A program made the translations under genes and the position numbers. Below, one piece after another: positions 38,350 through 51,390 of a stretch of DNA of 64,000 nucleotides; position 1 is the stretch's first letter; every line of letters begins with the position of its first letter. This DNA is from Mauremys mutica (taxonomy: Eukaryota > Chordata > Testudines > Geoemydidae), in assembly GCF_020497125.1 (NCBI RefSeq), contig NC_059077.1:31881340-31945339 (forward strand). Reading direction: 5' to 3'. The notes under the pieces are model-generated. The model was not told where the DNA came from, did no database searches, and saw only the letters and a list, made by a program, of their open reading frames with translations.

Positions 38350-39573
38350 TTAAAAATGCTGTTGCATTATTATAAACTAGAGAATAAATTCTACTCACAA
38401 TGGCAAAACTCCAATTGACTTCAGTGGAAGCAAGTTTGGGCTCTCTCTCTCTTAGAGAATACAGGCCTAGTTTTCTATTTTTTTTCCATACAGTTTCACA
38501 GAGATTCTCTTCTTTCCACTCAAGTAGAAACATTCATAACTTCTTCCAGGAATTAGTCAAATCAGGCTGATACAATTTTTCTTTTTAATTTCACTAAACT
38601 TATCAGGCCAGTTTTAACAAAATTGGAAAGCAGAATTGTAGAAATTAAAAATGATTTTATTTCAAAATAAAGATTTCATTTCCTTTGCTTTATTCTTGCT
38701 GTTTTGTGGTTCCCAGCAAAAATATATTTGAGCGCGAGATCTCTTTATACCTCATGTGGAAATAGGTGGAACTTACTGCTTACATTTCCAGATACTTTAT
38801 TTTTAATTTCTCAGACACTATTATTCTATCCAGCAACAGACTGAACCCGTTATACTTTTTAGAGCTTGCCTTGTCTGATGCAGTTTTGTTGAATATACTT
38901 TGATACTTCACTATGAAGTTTATCAGGACTCCGAGGGAAGCAAAATATTTCTATTTATTTTTATTTTTAGTACTGTCTTTAAACAAATCTTTAAAAAAGA
39001 GAGACACTTATGTAAATATCTTTTTTGTGATTTTGTCACAGAAAACCAGCCTTTGATATGTACATTTTTCTATGAATATAGTGCAGTGTATAAATAAGGT
39101 AGTTTCCTGTGTTCAGATTAAAGCATGAATTTTGAGGGGACACCATTTTACACCCTTCTCTTCCCTTCATGTTTCCCACTTGAGGTGAGAATTAATGTAT
39201 GGAATTAATGTGGATCTGCAGTCAAATATGTTAATGGATTAGTGGAATGTTTTTAGAATGGTAATCAAACATGCCACTGTTTGCCATTTTATTGCTCTCT
39301 CTCAGGACAAAATAACCACAAGTGATATTGACCAAATGGTCCAGGGAAAGGCATGTTATACTCTAGTTTTGGAGTGACTTTGCGTGCCAGGCTTTTTTTT
39401 TTTTTCTGGTTAGACAGAAAACAGAGTAACTGTTAGATTGGCATATGCATTGAAACAGGAGGGGGAAAGGCTGCTCAAAAGGAGTGGGTGTTTGCAAGCT
39501 TCACTCAAACCAGATAACTCTGCTCAGAGACCTCTTCTGGATGATGACTGCTCCTTTGGCATATGCTGTGTTA

Positions 39574-39859
39574 GGGTACATCTACACTGCAATTAAAAAC
39601 CTATGGCTGGCCCATGTCAGCTGACTTGAGCTTGCAGGGCTCAGGCTAAGGGGCTGTTTAATTGCAGTGTAGACATTTGGCCTCAGATTGGATCCCAGAC
39701 TGTAGGACCCTGCAAGATAGGAGGGTCCCAGAGCTCAGACTGCAGTCAGAGACCAAATGTCGACCCCTCACTTAAACAGCCCCTTAGCCCAAGCTCTGTG
39801 AGCCCGAGTCTGCTGGCATGGGCCAGCCACAGGTGTCTAATTTCAGTGAAGACACGCAC
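39574..39859. mobile_element. Fold-back DNA element flanked by TTA
   Basis: Two long arms are inverted copies: ctggcccatgtcagctgac... and cttaagg-type blocks at the left (aggctaaggggctgttta) against taaacagccccttagccc at the right. TTA occurs at both edges (39571-39573, 39860-39862), consistent with a 3-bp PIF/Harbinger-type duplication. No coding capacity is visible. Confidence 0.75.
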
Positions 39860-39862
39860 TTA

Positions 39863-42800
39863 GTGAAATAAAAGATATTGCAAGAGGAGCTTCTATCAAA
39901 AACAGATTAGAGCCCAACTGACAACTCCCACATCTCTCACAGACATGCTCTCCAGAGTATGTCTTTTGTAGATTCATCACCCTTCTTTCTTTACTTGAAT
40001 ATTTTTCACTTTTAGCAAAAAAAATGTTTTTATGTAAACATGAAATAAGAGATTAGTGAAGGTATAGACTTTAATTTTTGTGCTATGGTACTGTATTTTT
40101 CTTTTAAAATATAATAGTAACGTCATCCTGCTATGAATATTTAGATGGAGGAACACATTATGGGTAACACATGTTGTCCACAGAATTATTATAGTAATGC
40201 AAAAATATTCTGTATGCCTTAAAGAGAATGCTGTGTTCCATGCAGTATGGAATTTCCAAAGAGCAAATATGTTCTCTCCCCGCTTATGTCTATATCTATC
40301 AGATAAATGTTTTCTGCCCATATTCAGCTTATTCTGCTCCATCTTTCTACTTGTGCTTCACATTGATTTATTTTCTTATATTTGTTTCAAAAGGACCATA
40401 ATGAATTCCAGAAATGTACATGTTCTCCTCACCTTTATTAAAACCCAAACAATTTAAGAACAGTGAATAAAAACTCTTATTTACAGCAACTACATAATAT
40501 ATGCGATTAAAATTGCCCAGTGGCCTGTTTTTGTGTGTTAAGTCATAACCATGTTTTGATTTAAACTTAGAAAATGTATTGCAAAGGAAACTATGATTTT
40601 ATAGCAAAACTTGATGCAATTTATTACTGACCTGTCAAAACATATGGGGATTGGGGGAAGAACAAACTCTCTTAAACTCCTGTAAAGTGCAGAAAATGTC
40701 TATTTATTCTTGTTTTATAACAAGTGTAAACTGTGGAGGTTAAGTAGGGGGGGGCAACCGGAAGTAATTACTAAGGCCAGTGGCATTTCTGTGGTTTAAT
40801 ACAGGCAGAAGCTAATTATTCAGTTTTTATTTAAGTGAAATGATGCCAAAAAGGAGGGTCCTGCAGAGCAGCTGCACTCCTTCAGTATTGCCCTAATTTA
40901 CCACAGACAACTGTCACAAACAGAACTTTTAAACTTGATATATAGCCACGAAAGTAAGGAGCCTTTTGTCTGGAGTGCATGCAGAAGAACTCCTTTATAC
41001 AAATCAACCGGCAGATGACGGACAATGATGAAAATTTGATTCTTTGAAGTCATAATGGTCATTGAAATGTGTGAAATTCTGGTATTGAAAAGAGAGCGGC
41101 TAGCAAGACTCTAAATCCTGGGTGGCTCCTGGAAGCTTACTGGGAGGTTTTTCTGCATTTTGACATCAACTTCCCATTGCTTGTTCCCTGCTTCCTTTAT
41201 TTAAAAAAAAGGGGAAAAGTTAAACAGTAGATATTTGATAGCAGTATTTCACACAATTTTTTCATGTATGTATGAGAGTTTTCATAGTGGAGAGATGAAA
41301 CTTATGCACACCTGATTCATATGAGCCAAAAATGCTTACTTTCATAAATATTAATATGTTAAAAAAATGTTTTGCTTTCCTCCCTTGCCTTATTAGTTTC
41401 TTTTTTTCAAGACTGTCACCTTTGGAGTTTGCTATAATAGTGGGGTACTTTAACAGCCCCCTCAGAAATGAAGTAGGTCACTTTCATGGTGAATTCTACT
41501 TCCATTAACCTTCAGTCTGTGAACCAGTTTTTTCCTCTTTGGATTCTGTAGCTCATCAGTAGGAAATGATACAAGTGTTCAACGGCCTGGATTTTCAATA
41601 CTACAAATCTTTCTAAATAGCATAAATGAAAAAGAAACATCTTTGATTGGATAGACAATAAGGATTTTTGAGGGGGGCTAAAGATAGACATTACCAAAGT
41701 TTTATGATCTGTTGCAATATGCTGTCAAAATGATAAATCTTTTTTTAAAGTTATTTTCTTTAAAAAAAAAAAAAGAGAGAGAGAAAATATTGTATATTCA
41801 TCATGCAGTACAAGTCCTAATTTGTTTTTTGTATGGTCAGATAAATAACATCAACTAAAATCTGATTCAGTTTTGCCAGCCTACTTAATTTTAAGCATTG
41901 AAAAGTTCATCTCTTTAATCTCAAATTTCTCAGGTTTTTTTCTACTTTTAATATTTGATACCTTTATCATTTTATTGTTTAAAAAACCCTAACACTAAGT
42001 ATATTAATACAAAAGCAAAAATTTGTAAGAAGCACAATATTAAAAAGAATGAGAGCAAATTGAAAATAGCTGTCAAAAACATCTTTGTTTTGGAGAGTTT
42101 GTTCACAGGTAATTTCAATGAGAACTTGAACTCAGAACAAAGCACTGAAGACACAGAGAAAGTTCAACTTAGTGCAGCATAGTTCTTTTCAAGTATTATA
42201 TTGTTTTAATGGAATCTTTGAGCGGGAGCTTTAGCCCATTGAAATGTCGCTTAAAGGACAGGTTCTTCTGTCACTAGCTGGAACCGTGTGGATGAAATGA
42301 TCACAATAGAGTGTTGTAATGCATTTTAAAAGTGTGAGAAATCAGTTTGTCTAGACTAAGAGTGCGCCTACGGGGAATAGGAATTTTAGAGCTTCTGTGC
42401 TCTTTAGGTGTCAAGTATGTGATAGATGCCAAGCCTTTTTATTCCATATCTTTGGCAACAGCTCAGCTATGCTACAGTACCTTACATGTCTACTGCAAGC
42501 AAAAACAGTGATTCTATGTCAAGACGACTTGGGCTTCAAAATCCAGAAACTCATTGTCCTAACAACTGTCTGTTCAATTGCCAACTTTAAACTGGGGAAG
42601 ATATCAATAAACAATTGCTAGATTCCCAGAAGGCATGGAAACTTTAGCTATAATGAATCAAAAGTATGGAGAGCTAGCAATATCATATAGCTATTTTAAT
42701 GTCTTAAAACAGGCAGTTTTTATTTGCACTTTGAAAAGATCTTCATAGGATGAATTGCATGCTGCTAGGAAAGTAAATTTTATTATTTGAAGCCAATCAA

Positions 42801-43380
42801 GTGCCCCAAAACTGTGACTTTTTTTTCTTTCAGATAAACTAGACTGGACATTTATTACAAGAAATTTACAAATACAGTAATTACTGGGTTCTGAGGGCAG
42901 CATAGTGGAATTTTAAAATCATATTCAACATATGCCAGTTTTAAAATTATTGCATTATATGCAATACTTCTGTGTTCTTTTTGGGGTGGTGTTTAGGGCT
43001 CTGGGCGGAGTTTACTATCACCAAAAGAGAGAATTTAAAAAGTGTCCTTAAGTTTATTGTAATCTCATTTAATAGAACACCTTTTTATCCTGGAGGATAG
43101 CACTTGCAAACTTGATACGCCATAGATTTGGTAGATACAAGAACTGTTTAACCATCATCAAAATCCAGACATCTCTCTGAATCACTGTAGATGAAAAAAT
43201 TAGTTACACCCAATTTGTGAGTGTCAAAATAAATCACAATTGTGAAAATGGCAATATTAATGAAATTAAAAATGCTTTTCATTGTACAATTTTTGTAACT
43301 ATCTTTGCACATAGTAGGATCAATATTATTTCATCAACTATAGTGTTCAGTTTCTCTGTTGCCCACACATACTTGCCCCC
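39863..43380. other. Intron 2 stretch without recognisable features
   Basis: AT-rich with short homopolymers (41761-41774). Open frames are short and lack motifs. Confidence 0.6.
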
Positions 43381-43418
43381 GTGTGTGTGTGTGTATATAT
43401 AGATAGATAGATAGATAT
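43381..43418. repeat. (GT)n(AT)n(AGAT)n microsatellite
   Basis: gtgtgtgtgtgtgt passes into atatat and then four gata units. Confidence 0.95.
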
Positions 43419-44964
43419 AAAAAAGTATGGTTTACTACTTTGTTTCTATAAACAGACAAGCCGTAACAGTAAAGCCGCACCTAATTTTTGCTGCAGATGA
43501 AAAAGTATTGGGTTGGTTAAGCACAAAATTTGTTGCCAACTCAAATAAAAACTTCAAAGTATTTCTTTTTTAAATTGTAGTTTGAGATTTTAGAAGAATT
43601 AGAAATGTCAGTCTGTTACAGTATGTTTTGTGTACATGTTGCAACATTTGAGTAATTGTTAGTGGTGGTTTTTTAATATCATGGCTAGACTGGTATTCAA
43701 AATAAACATTACTTGGGCTTAAGGAAAACACTTATGATTAAGTTGTTAAAATATTTTGACATTTGCTTTAGGTATAGTCTGAGCTCAAATTTTACAAGTT
43801 GGAAACTTCCTGTGTTTTTCTTTCATTCTGTTTTAGTTATAAATGCAGGACAAACATTTCACTCTCACTCCCTGATTTAGTTCAGACAGACTGATCTAGT
43901 TTATTTTGTGAAGTGAAACAAAAAATGAAATTCCTCATTTCTAGGGATGATCTGGTGACAGCATCAAAAGCTTCTAAGTTTGCCACAGAACAGAATCCTA
44001 TGGAGTTGGTAGCTGAAGACTTAAACCCAAAATGACTTGTTTGCCTCTTCAATTCAAGTCCTGTCACCACTGGCAAGATTAGTTCAATATGCCCGAAGTT
44101 CAGCTGCACATTTCTGGACCTTCACCAAATGAGCATTTGTTCCTGGAGAGAGACAAGGAGAAAGAGTCCAAGAAGCTCCCATTGGCATTAAACTTAAAAG
44201 TATCTGAAGTCATGAGTTGTTAGCTGGCTTCTTTCAGCAGCTTTGGATGAAGAATTTGATGATCCACTTTACTCTGTTCAGCAGGTGTCACAGTGCTAGG
44301 ATGAATTGACATGCTAGTTATATTTAATTGCTGTTTAGTTTTTAAAGTGTGTTCATTTCAGTTATATCCAGAAAAATTACTTTCACCGATGTCTCTCTCA
44401 TGAATAGATTGATTCCTTGATGATTATTTTTTTGTCTATTTTATTTTTGTTACCTATTAAAACTTTGTCTCTCTTCATGGTCTTTATCTAGTGCTTTACT
44501 GTTGAGTACAGTTAAATCTGGTTACAAGACAATAGCTTAATTAGCTACGGCATTCTCCTACTAACCTCTTCCACTAAAACTTGTAAACAGTTTTGCTTTT
44601 TAAATTATAAGGTTCCTGCAGACTTCTTCCCCTTATAAACAAAAAATATAATCCCAAAACATCAATACAACAAACACTGCATGAGCCTTAGTGAGAGATT
44701 TCCCAAACAAAAATGTCAAACAGAATATATCTTTAAGTGAAATGAGTCATAATATCAGAAACTCATCAAACTGAGCCTGCTGTTTGAGGAAAGATGAATT
44801 TACAGGGTATACCTTCATGGGGTTTTTTATTATAAAAGGTTAAAGGAACATTCCTTCTAAAATAAAGAAAAAAACTGTGTGGGAGGTAGTGAACATTGAT
44901 ACTTATATTAGCTTCTTTAATAGAGTAGTTTTAAACAAGTTGCGTTTTTTTTCTCTTTCTGTAG

Positions 44965-45137
44965 GATATCACTCCTTTAACTGGTGTTCCAGAGGAGCAC
45001 ATAAAAACCAGAAAAGTTCAGATTTTTGTCCCAGCGCGTAATGCCATGCAGGCTGGTGTCAACAACACGAAGAAATGGAAGCTAGAATTTGATACCAGAG
45101 AGCGCTGGGAAAATCCTTTAATAGGCTGGGCATCTAC
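44965..45137 (+). CDS. NDUFS4: NDUFS4 exon 3
   Basis: This 173-nt exon encodes 57 full codons plus two bases (ac) of a Thr codon completed by exon 4. It holds most of the conserved core: [17 protein letters not shown], then the VPARN segment, [20 protein letters not shown], and PLIGWAS. From memory of human NDUFS4 the differences are few and mostly mild, for example Thr to Pro after DIT, Arg to Gln before IFVPARN and Met to Ile in PLMGW. The acceptor has a strong pyrimidine tract ending tgtag at 44960-44964, and the donor is gtgagt from 45138. The frame joins exon 2 exactly (phase 0) and exon 4 in phase 2. No frameshift or stop is present, so the gene looks functional and under purifying selection. 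Confidence 0.97.
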
Positions 45138-46644
45138 GTGAGTTTGATTTTGAAATGATTTCTCCTCTCATATCTGTGCAGATTTGACTTTGAAATGCCC
45201 TTTGTATCTGTAAATCCATGTGTATTTAACCATAATTATAATAAATGGTTGATGGGTCACGGTGATCATGATGAAATTTTAAACATAACAGTACATGTGC
45301 TACTCTCTCTGTTAGCATAAATAGGTTTAGAAACAGATTTAGATTGCATTGCTCCAGGCTAGAAGAGGCTGGAAAAAAATCTTCAATTTCCTTCTCCACC
45401 TAATTTAAGTGTATGACCCAAAAATCAAAGATTATGTTTGCACATGCAATGTAGTAGCAAGTTGCAGTCTCACTGTAGTTGAGGGTCATTAATTACATCT
45501 GGTCCTAAACCCCTCTGAATGGTCCATTTTAATTAGCCCAAACTTCAGATAAATGTATCTAGTTCATGAACAGTCTTTAAAAATATTTCTTCAGAAGAAT
45601 TTACATCACTTTACTCACCTTTCAAAATTATGGTCTATTGCTTGGTTTGGTATGCTTTAAGATGTTTTGTTGACTTGATGAAATAAAAATTGCAGCAGTG
45701 ATAACTGTACAGTATCACCTGCTAAACAGTCTTGTCCCCATTTTGAGCCTGCAGAATTTTTATAGCATTTCATAGGCACTTTAATCAGTGGTATCAAATT
45801 TTATAAATTATGAGAATTTGGCACACTTCTCCTAACATCACTGTAAATTACCACTGAAATATCATTTGCTACAGACCTATGCTGAAAAGTTAGCACTTAC
45901 ACATTGTCACCAAAACTTGTTTCAATATCTCACCCATTCCAGAATTTTTTTTGAAACATTGAAAAGAGCACAGTCCACATTAAAGTTTCCCCTAGCAACT
46001 ATTTTATATTACGTTAGAGCTTAGTACCAAAGCGACTGAAACCAAACCCTTAATTACCTTTGTCCTATGTGTTTAAAAAAAACACACCTTAAAGTTGAAA
46101 TAGTATAGATTGGATTTAGAATATTAAAGAGCTAAAACAAACAATCACCAATATATGCATAATTTTAAAAATAGTCTATTTTAAAATGTATTTTTATTTG
46201 AAAATTAACTCTGTTTACTATGTTCCATTTCCTGTACAGTAGTTGATACGACCAACATCTATATCAGCTCCCTGATGCCCAGTGTAGCAAGAAAAATATG
46301 GAATTCAGAAGTGAGCTCTTAGCTGGTAGGAGAAGGAGAGAATGATTACTAACCAGCATATTTTAATACAAATGATTTTGAAATGTTAAGCCTATGAATG
46401 TAGTCTATTAATGATTAAACAGCTCCCTCAGACTCCATGTTTTTCACCTGTTGGGCTGTAATAGTCTTAAACCAGTTTTTAAGGGCATCAGGCTTTAATA
46501 ATAATGTAATAAAATAGGATTGGGCTGATTTCTATACTGTACGTAACCATTGAACTGTCATCAAATGTTTAAGAGGTAGCCGTGTTAGTCTGTATCAGCA
46601 AAAAGAACGAGGAGTACTTGTGGCACCTTAAAGACTAACAAATT

Positions 46645-46690
46645 TATTTGGGCATAAGCTTTCGTGGGCTAAAGCCCACTTCCTCTGATG
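46645..46690 (-). ncRNA. Degenerate hammerhead-ribozyme-like core in Penelope-like element copy 2
   Basis: On the minus strand helix II is a perfect GTGGGC-TTTA-GCCCAC hairpin, followed by GAAA and a short helix III GC-TTAT-GC. However, the CTGATGA box reads CAGAGGA, so this copy should be inactive. The layout matches copy 1. Confidence 0.5.
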
Positions 46691-46718
46691 CATGCAGTGG
46701 AAAATACAGTAGGAAGAT

Positions 46719-46757
46719 CGAGAGAGAGAGAGAGATAAAAATACACACACACACACA
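46719..46757. repeat. (GA)n / (AC)n microsatellite inside Penelope-like element copy 2
   Basis: About 8 GA units, a short spacer, and about 7 AC units. Confidence 0.95.
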
Positions 46758-49102
46758 ACATGAAAAATTGGTTGTTGCCATACCAGCTCTGACAAAACTA
46801 ATCAATTAAAGTGGGCTATTATCAGCAGGAGAAAAAAAACTTTTTTGGTGATAATCAGGATGGCCCATTTCAAACAGTTGACAAGAAGGTGTGAGTAACA
46901 ATAGGGGGAAAATTAGCATGGGGAAATAGTTTTAACTTTGTGTAATGACACATCCACTCCCTGTCCTTATTCAAGCCTAATGGTGTCCAGTTTGCAAATT
47001 AATTCCAGTTCTGCAGTTTCTCGTTGAAGTCTGTTTTTGAAGGGTTTTTTGTTGAAGAATTGCGACTTTTAGGTCTGTAATTGAGTGTCCAGGGAGGTTG
47101 AAGTGTTTTCCGACTGGTTTTTGAATGTTATAATTCTTGATGTCTGATTTGTTCCATTTATTCTTTTGCATAGAAACTGTCCGGTTTGACCAATGTACAT
47201 GGCAGAGGAGCATTGCTGGCACATGATGGCATATATCACATTGATATATGTGCAGGTGAACAAGCCTCTGATGGTGTGGCTGATGTGATTAGGTCCTATG
47301 ATGGTGTCCCTTGAATAGATATGTGGACAGAGTTGGCAACGGGCTTTGTTGCAAGGATAGGTTCCTGGGTTAGTGTTTTTGTTGTGTGGTCTGTGGTTGC
47401 TGTTGAGTATTTGCTTCAGGTTGGGGGGCTGTCTGTAAGCAAGGACTGGCCTGTCTCCCAAGATCTGTGAGAGTGAGGGATCGTCCTTCAGGATAGGTTG
47501 TAGATCCTTGATGATGCACTAGAGAGGTTTTAGTTGGGGGCTGAAGGTGACGGCTAGTGGCGTTCTGTTACTTTCTTTGTTGGGCCTGTCCTGTAGTAGG
47601 TGACTTTTGGGTATTCTTCTGGCTCTATCAATCTGTTTCTTCACTTCAGCAGGTGAGCATTATAGTTTTAAGAACGCTTGATAGAGATCTTGTAGGTGTT
47701 TGTCTGAGGAATTGGAGCAAATGCGGTTGTATCTTAGAGCTTGGCTGTAGACAATGGATCACGTGATATGGTCTGGATGAAAGCTGGAGGCATTTAGGTA
47801 ACTATAACGATCAGTAGGTTTCCGGTATAGGATGGTGTTTATGTGACCATTGCTTATTACCACTGTAGTGTCCAGGAAATGGATCTCTTGTGTGGACTGG
47901 TCCAGGCTGAGGTTGATGGTGGGATGGAAATTGTTGAAATCCTGGTGGAATTCCTCAAGGGCTTCTTTTCCATGGGTCCAGATGATGAAGATGTCGTCCA
48001 TGTAGTGCAGGTAGAGTACAGCCAAGAGGAAACCCCTATTGCAGTTCTTGCCATTCAGCCTTTGGCCTTCTCAGTGATCCACCTCCCACTTTCTTAAGCA
48101 CTTGCTGTCTCAGAAAGGCAGGACGCCATATTAGGTTTTGTGCTCCAGTAGCGTTACCCCAAATTTCTTCCTAGAATTGCTGTTAAATTTGCAGGTTAAT
48201 TGATTATTTAGCTTTAATCCTTTGTTTTCAGTGCTCTAGATGGAATTTTTATAGCTGCTAAGTGGACTCATAGTTTTTACTATGGTTGGACCCACTTGTT
48301 TAAAAAATCATTTTGCCATTTTGTGACTTCAGAAATGAGACTAAGACAACTGATCTACAAGTAACAATTAGCTTATGTGTTTGGGCTTCTGAACTCTACT
48401 CGTTTAGCTCAGAGGTCTTCTGGACTTGTTTTATTAGGGTAGAGATGGCTTCTGTTGCAATTAAATGCTGCTCTGGAAACACTTGTGAATGTGGAGATCA
48501 TCATAAACGTAACTGTGTCAATTTTCAGGCAGTTCTAGATGCCAGGTTTGCTCAGGTATTCTCTAAGTATTCCTGGCCTACTTGCTGTGAAGTCCTGCTT
48601 TCCCTTCTCCAATAATGTAGATTTCACAAAGCAAATAGACAGGCTCCTTGTCTCTTTACATTGTTCAGTAGTTACATCTTTCACCTTTTCAATCCCTCAA
48701 AATCCGTCTTCCTTTTTCAAACAGTTTTAGAATTAAAAGGTTTTCATAGAGCACTGGTTGCTTATGTCATTGGCATATGCTTAGGAACTTACATAGTTAC
48801 AATTTTAAAATATCAGTTTCTGAAAATGAAATCAAAAGTTTAACACAGATTGTTTGAAATACAAAGAAAAATCTTCCCATGGGAAAATCTTTTAATATTG
48901 AAATTAAATCCTAACTTAAAAGTAAAAGGACTCAGGTGGCTCTGATTTATTTGGAGATGATGCATTTTCTTCATGGTGTCTTTAAATATGTATACATAAA
49001 GTGGCATTAGGTTAGACCGTGAGGTGCAAACATTATTATACAAAATACTTAGTGTTACACTTCAAATATATATATTAATATTTTATATTTTACATCTTAC
49101 AG

Positions 49103-49176
49103 TGCTGATCCTTTGTCCAACTTGGTTCTAGCTTTCTCTACTAAAGAAGATGCTATTGCTTTTGTTGAAAAAAATG
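49103..49176 (+). CDS. NDUFS4: NDUFS4 exon 4
   Basis: This 74-nt exon opens with the last base of the Thr codon begun in exon 3. It encodes [20 protein letters not shown] followed by VEKN, and ends with the first base of a Gly codon completed in exon 5. The acceptor is tacatcttacag ending at 49102, and the donor is gtatgt from 49177. The segment matches the conserved ADPLSN.VL.FSTKEDA..FAEKNG block of animal NDUFS4, with Val replacing Ala before EKN. It is short and bounded by two introns of about 4 kb, so it would be easy to miss by open-frame length alone. It is supported by frame continuity on both sides. Confidence 0.96.
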
Positions 49177-49460
49177 GTATGTATTTGAGAATTCTAGGTC
49201 ATAGCAGTATTTGTGTTTGAGTCCATTTTGTTTAGATAATCTTTACTTTACCATTTGGGAAGAAAATTACATTTAATAAAGTAAGCAATAGTGTTTTGAA
49301 ACTAACATTCTTTAAGTGCCAATTTTAATTTTGCTAATTACATATTAAAAATCCCTCTTTAATTATGTAGTTACCTCATAGTCAGTAGCAGATCTGAAAA
49401 CTTTTGGTTGTTATGTATGCCTACTTGTGAATTTGGGAGATAGGATTTGATAGCATATGA

Positions 49461-49600
49461 TCGGTGTTCTATTCTTGACTCTGCTGCGTCTGACCTTGTG
49501 GGAGTCACTTAACCTCTCCCTCAGTCTCCACATCTTTTGAGATGTTTATTTCACTGTGGAATTGAGAGGCTCAGTTCATGTTACGTGTGAGGCAATTATG
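49461..49600 (+). repeat. MIR-like ancient SINE
   Basis: ctgaccttgtgggagtcacttaacctctccctcagtctccacatctt follows the MIR core (tgaccttgggcaagtcacttaacctct). It starts about 290 bp after the exon 4 donor. Confidence 0.7.
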
Positions 49601-50706
49601 TTCCATTTGTTAGAAGGCACTAAAAATGCAAGTATATTAGTAGTAGTCATTTTTAATGTTGATTTGGCAGTCTAATGGACTGCTCATATGCATTAATATA
49701 AGCACATGCTTAAGTCTGTAAAGGATCTGGGCCTTAATCTTCTAACAGGCCATTAGAAGTACTATATATACAGTAAGCAGTCTACAGTTTGTTAAATAAC
49801 TTTTCAGACATTTTTCTAACAATGTCCTTTGCAAGTGGAATTTGCAACTGCACAAGGAATTTGCTCCATTACTCCAGCTTTCCCACACAGCTCTGCCAAT
49901 GAACTTCAGCTTGGCCTACAAACGATTACTATTTTCAGTCCTAGGCACCTCATGAGTAGGGAGTGCCTGTCAGATCAAATTGGTGCCAAATTATGTGGTA
50001 TTTATGATGTGTGCACACATGCAGGGAACTAGGAGAAGCCCTTCAAAGAGATTTTCACTTAATTCCTGTCACTACAGGTCATAACTTGTATCTCCAGAGG
50101 TGAAAGACTAGGGTATTAAACCACAGTGTTGCCTAATCTTTCCCTGTTCAATGTATTTCTGAATTTAGAGTGGTCAGAGTTCAATTAAAAATAAACTGAA
50201 TTAATTACCCTCAAAAAATCTGCCTGTTTCCATTGGGATACACAAATTACCATTTCAGAAAGTTAAAGAATGCAGTAGTTTTCACTCAGTCATCACAGCA
50301 CCTTCATCTCCCTCAAGTGCTGCAAGGTATCCAATGCTGCATGTATAAAGTACTGGATGAAAGGTGATAAGCAAAGCAGGAAATCAGGAGAACCCAGAGC
50401 TGCCTTAATGATAGCACTTCTGTTCCACTGCCAGGTTTTCAGCTTAATAGGTGCAAAACCTAATAGGGGAACACATACTTACTCATCTCGTTAGCATGAA
50501 AGTCAGGCTTAAACCCATCTCCTTGCACATGCCTAGTCTCCACTCACCCCCTGTCCTTTTAATCTGCGAACTTGAGTATGATGCCTGACGTTTACTACTG
50601 CTCAGTGTGGAGGACTGTGCCTTCCAATTTACCTTATTTGTGCCTCAGTGGCAGTGGTGCTGATTCAGCCTTTAGCAGCATGTAGGGGATTGAAAGATCA
50701 AGGCAT

Positions 50707-50965
50707 AAAGCCTTGTCTAAACTCAGAAGCTGCACCAGTTTAACATTGGGTGGGATTTTTTAAAAAAAGTTTAGTAAAAACAGTAGAAACCTCCTGTGTA
50801 AACATATATATCTATTTAATACCAGTTTGGTTTGCACTAATACACTTCCCAATGCAAGTAAAATCAATATAAAGTGTCTACACAGATGTTTGTACTGGCT
50901 TAAGTGATTTGATTTTAACATCACACCTTTAGTTAAAGTGGTGCAATTTTATGTGTAGTCCTTAT
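50707..50965. mobile_element. Terminal-inverted-repeat MITE
   Basis: The arms ccttgtctaaactcagaagctgcaccagttta and (complement) aaggactacacataaaattgcaccactttaac are imperfect inverted repeats. The middle carries a second pair (tacaccag-type and gtgtctacacag). I recall the family as a turtle repeat with TTGTCTACAC termini. Confidence 0.65.
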
Positions 50966-51040
50966 CTGTCTTCAGACCTTATTAGTTGAGGATCTTAAAA
51001 CAGGAAGACCTGGAAACTTAAGTTATTACTTTGTGTGGGT

Positions 51041-51058
51041 ATAAATATAAATAAATAA

Positions 51059-51106
<48 letters not shown>

Positions 51107-51134
51107 TATATATATTATATATATATATATATAG
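51041..51134. repeat. (AAAT)n / (TA)n microsatellite
   Basis: ataaataaataaat leads into roughly 75 bp of alternating TA broken twice by extra A or T. It is a likely site of length polymorphism and cruciform extrusion. Confidence 0.97.
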
Positions 51135-51390
51135 CATGTGTATATTGAGAGGGGATGTGTGTGTCTATTTTATAGATAGATATAGTGTGCGTGTGTATAT
51201 TTATAAAAAAATAAATTAGGGAATAGACTATGTACCCAAGTTTATAATTTAATTTACTAGAGTAATTGCCACAATTTGTTGGTCTGAACACTAGTTTTGG
51301 TTCAGCTTAGAAAAACCTGAGGAGATTCAGCAGATATCTCTTCTCTTAACAAGTATTTATGAATGTGTTTTTTAAAGTAGAATGAAATAC

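Larger units (their letters stand above)
46570..48022 (-). mobile_element. Penelope-like retroelement copy 2 (RT tail plus GIY-YIG endonuclease)
   Basis: On the minus strand the element enters at about 48022, just upstream of the RT catalytic motif, with LHYMDDIFIIWTHGKEALEE (YMDD intact, 47950-48025) and later LDTTVVISNGH and NTILYRKPTDRY. Further on, at 47461-47069, comes a Cys-rich linker with CQLC and the GIY-YIG nuclease segment VIYAIMCQQC..AMYIGQTG. The frame then breaks at about 47070 and 47220, and the terminal region follows to 46570. It lies antisense in NDUFS4 intron 3. It is 5'-truncated, so it cannot be autonomous, but its two motifs are better kept than in copy 1. The palindromic terminal region and an internal (GA)n(AC)n tract complete it. 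Confidence 0.9.
45138..49102 (+). other. NDUFS4 intron 3
   Basis: This 3,965-nt intron has donor gtgagt and acceptor cttacag. More than a third of it is a minus-strand Penelope-like element. The stretches 45138-46569 and 48023-49102 show nothing recognisable. Confidence 0.9.
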
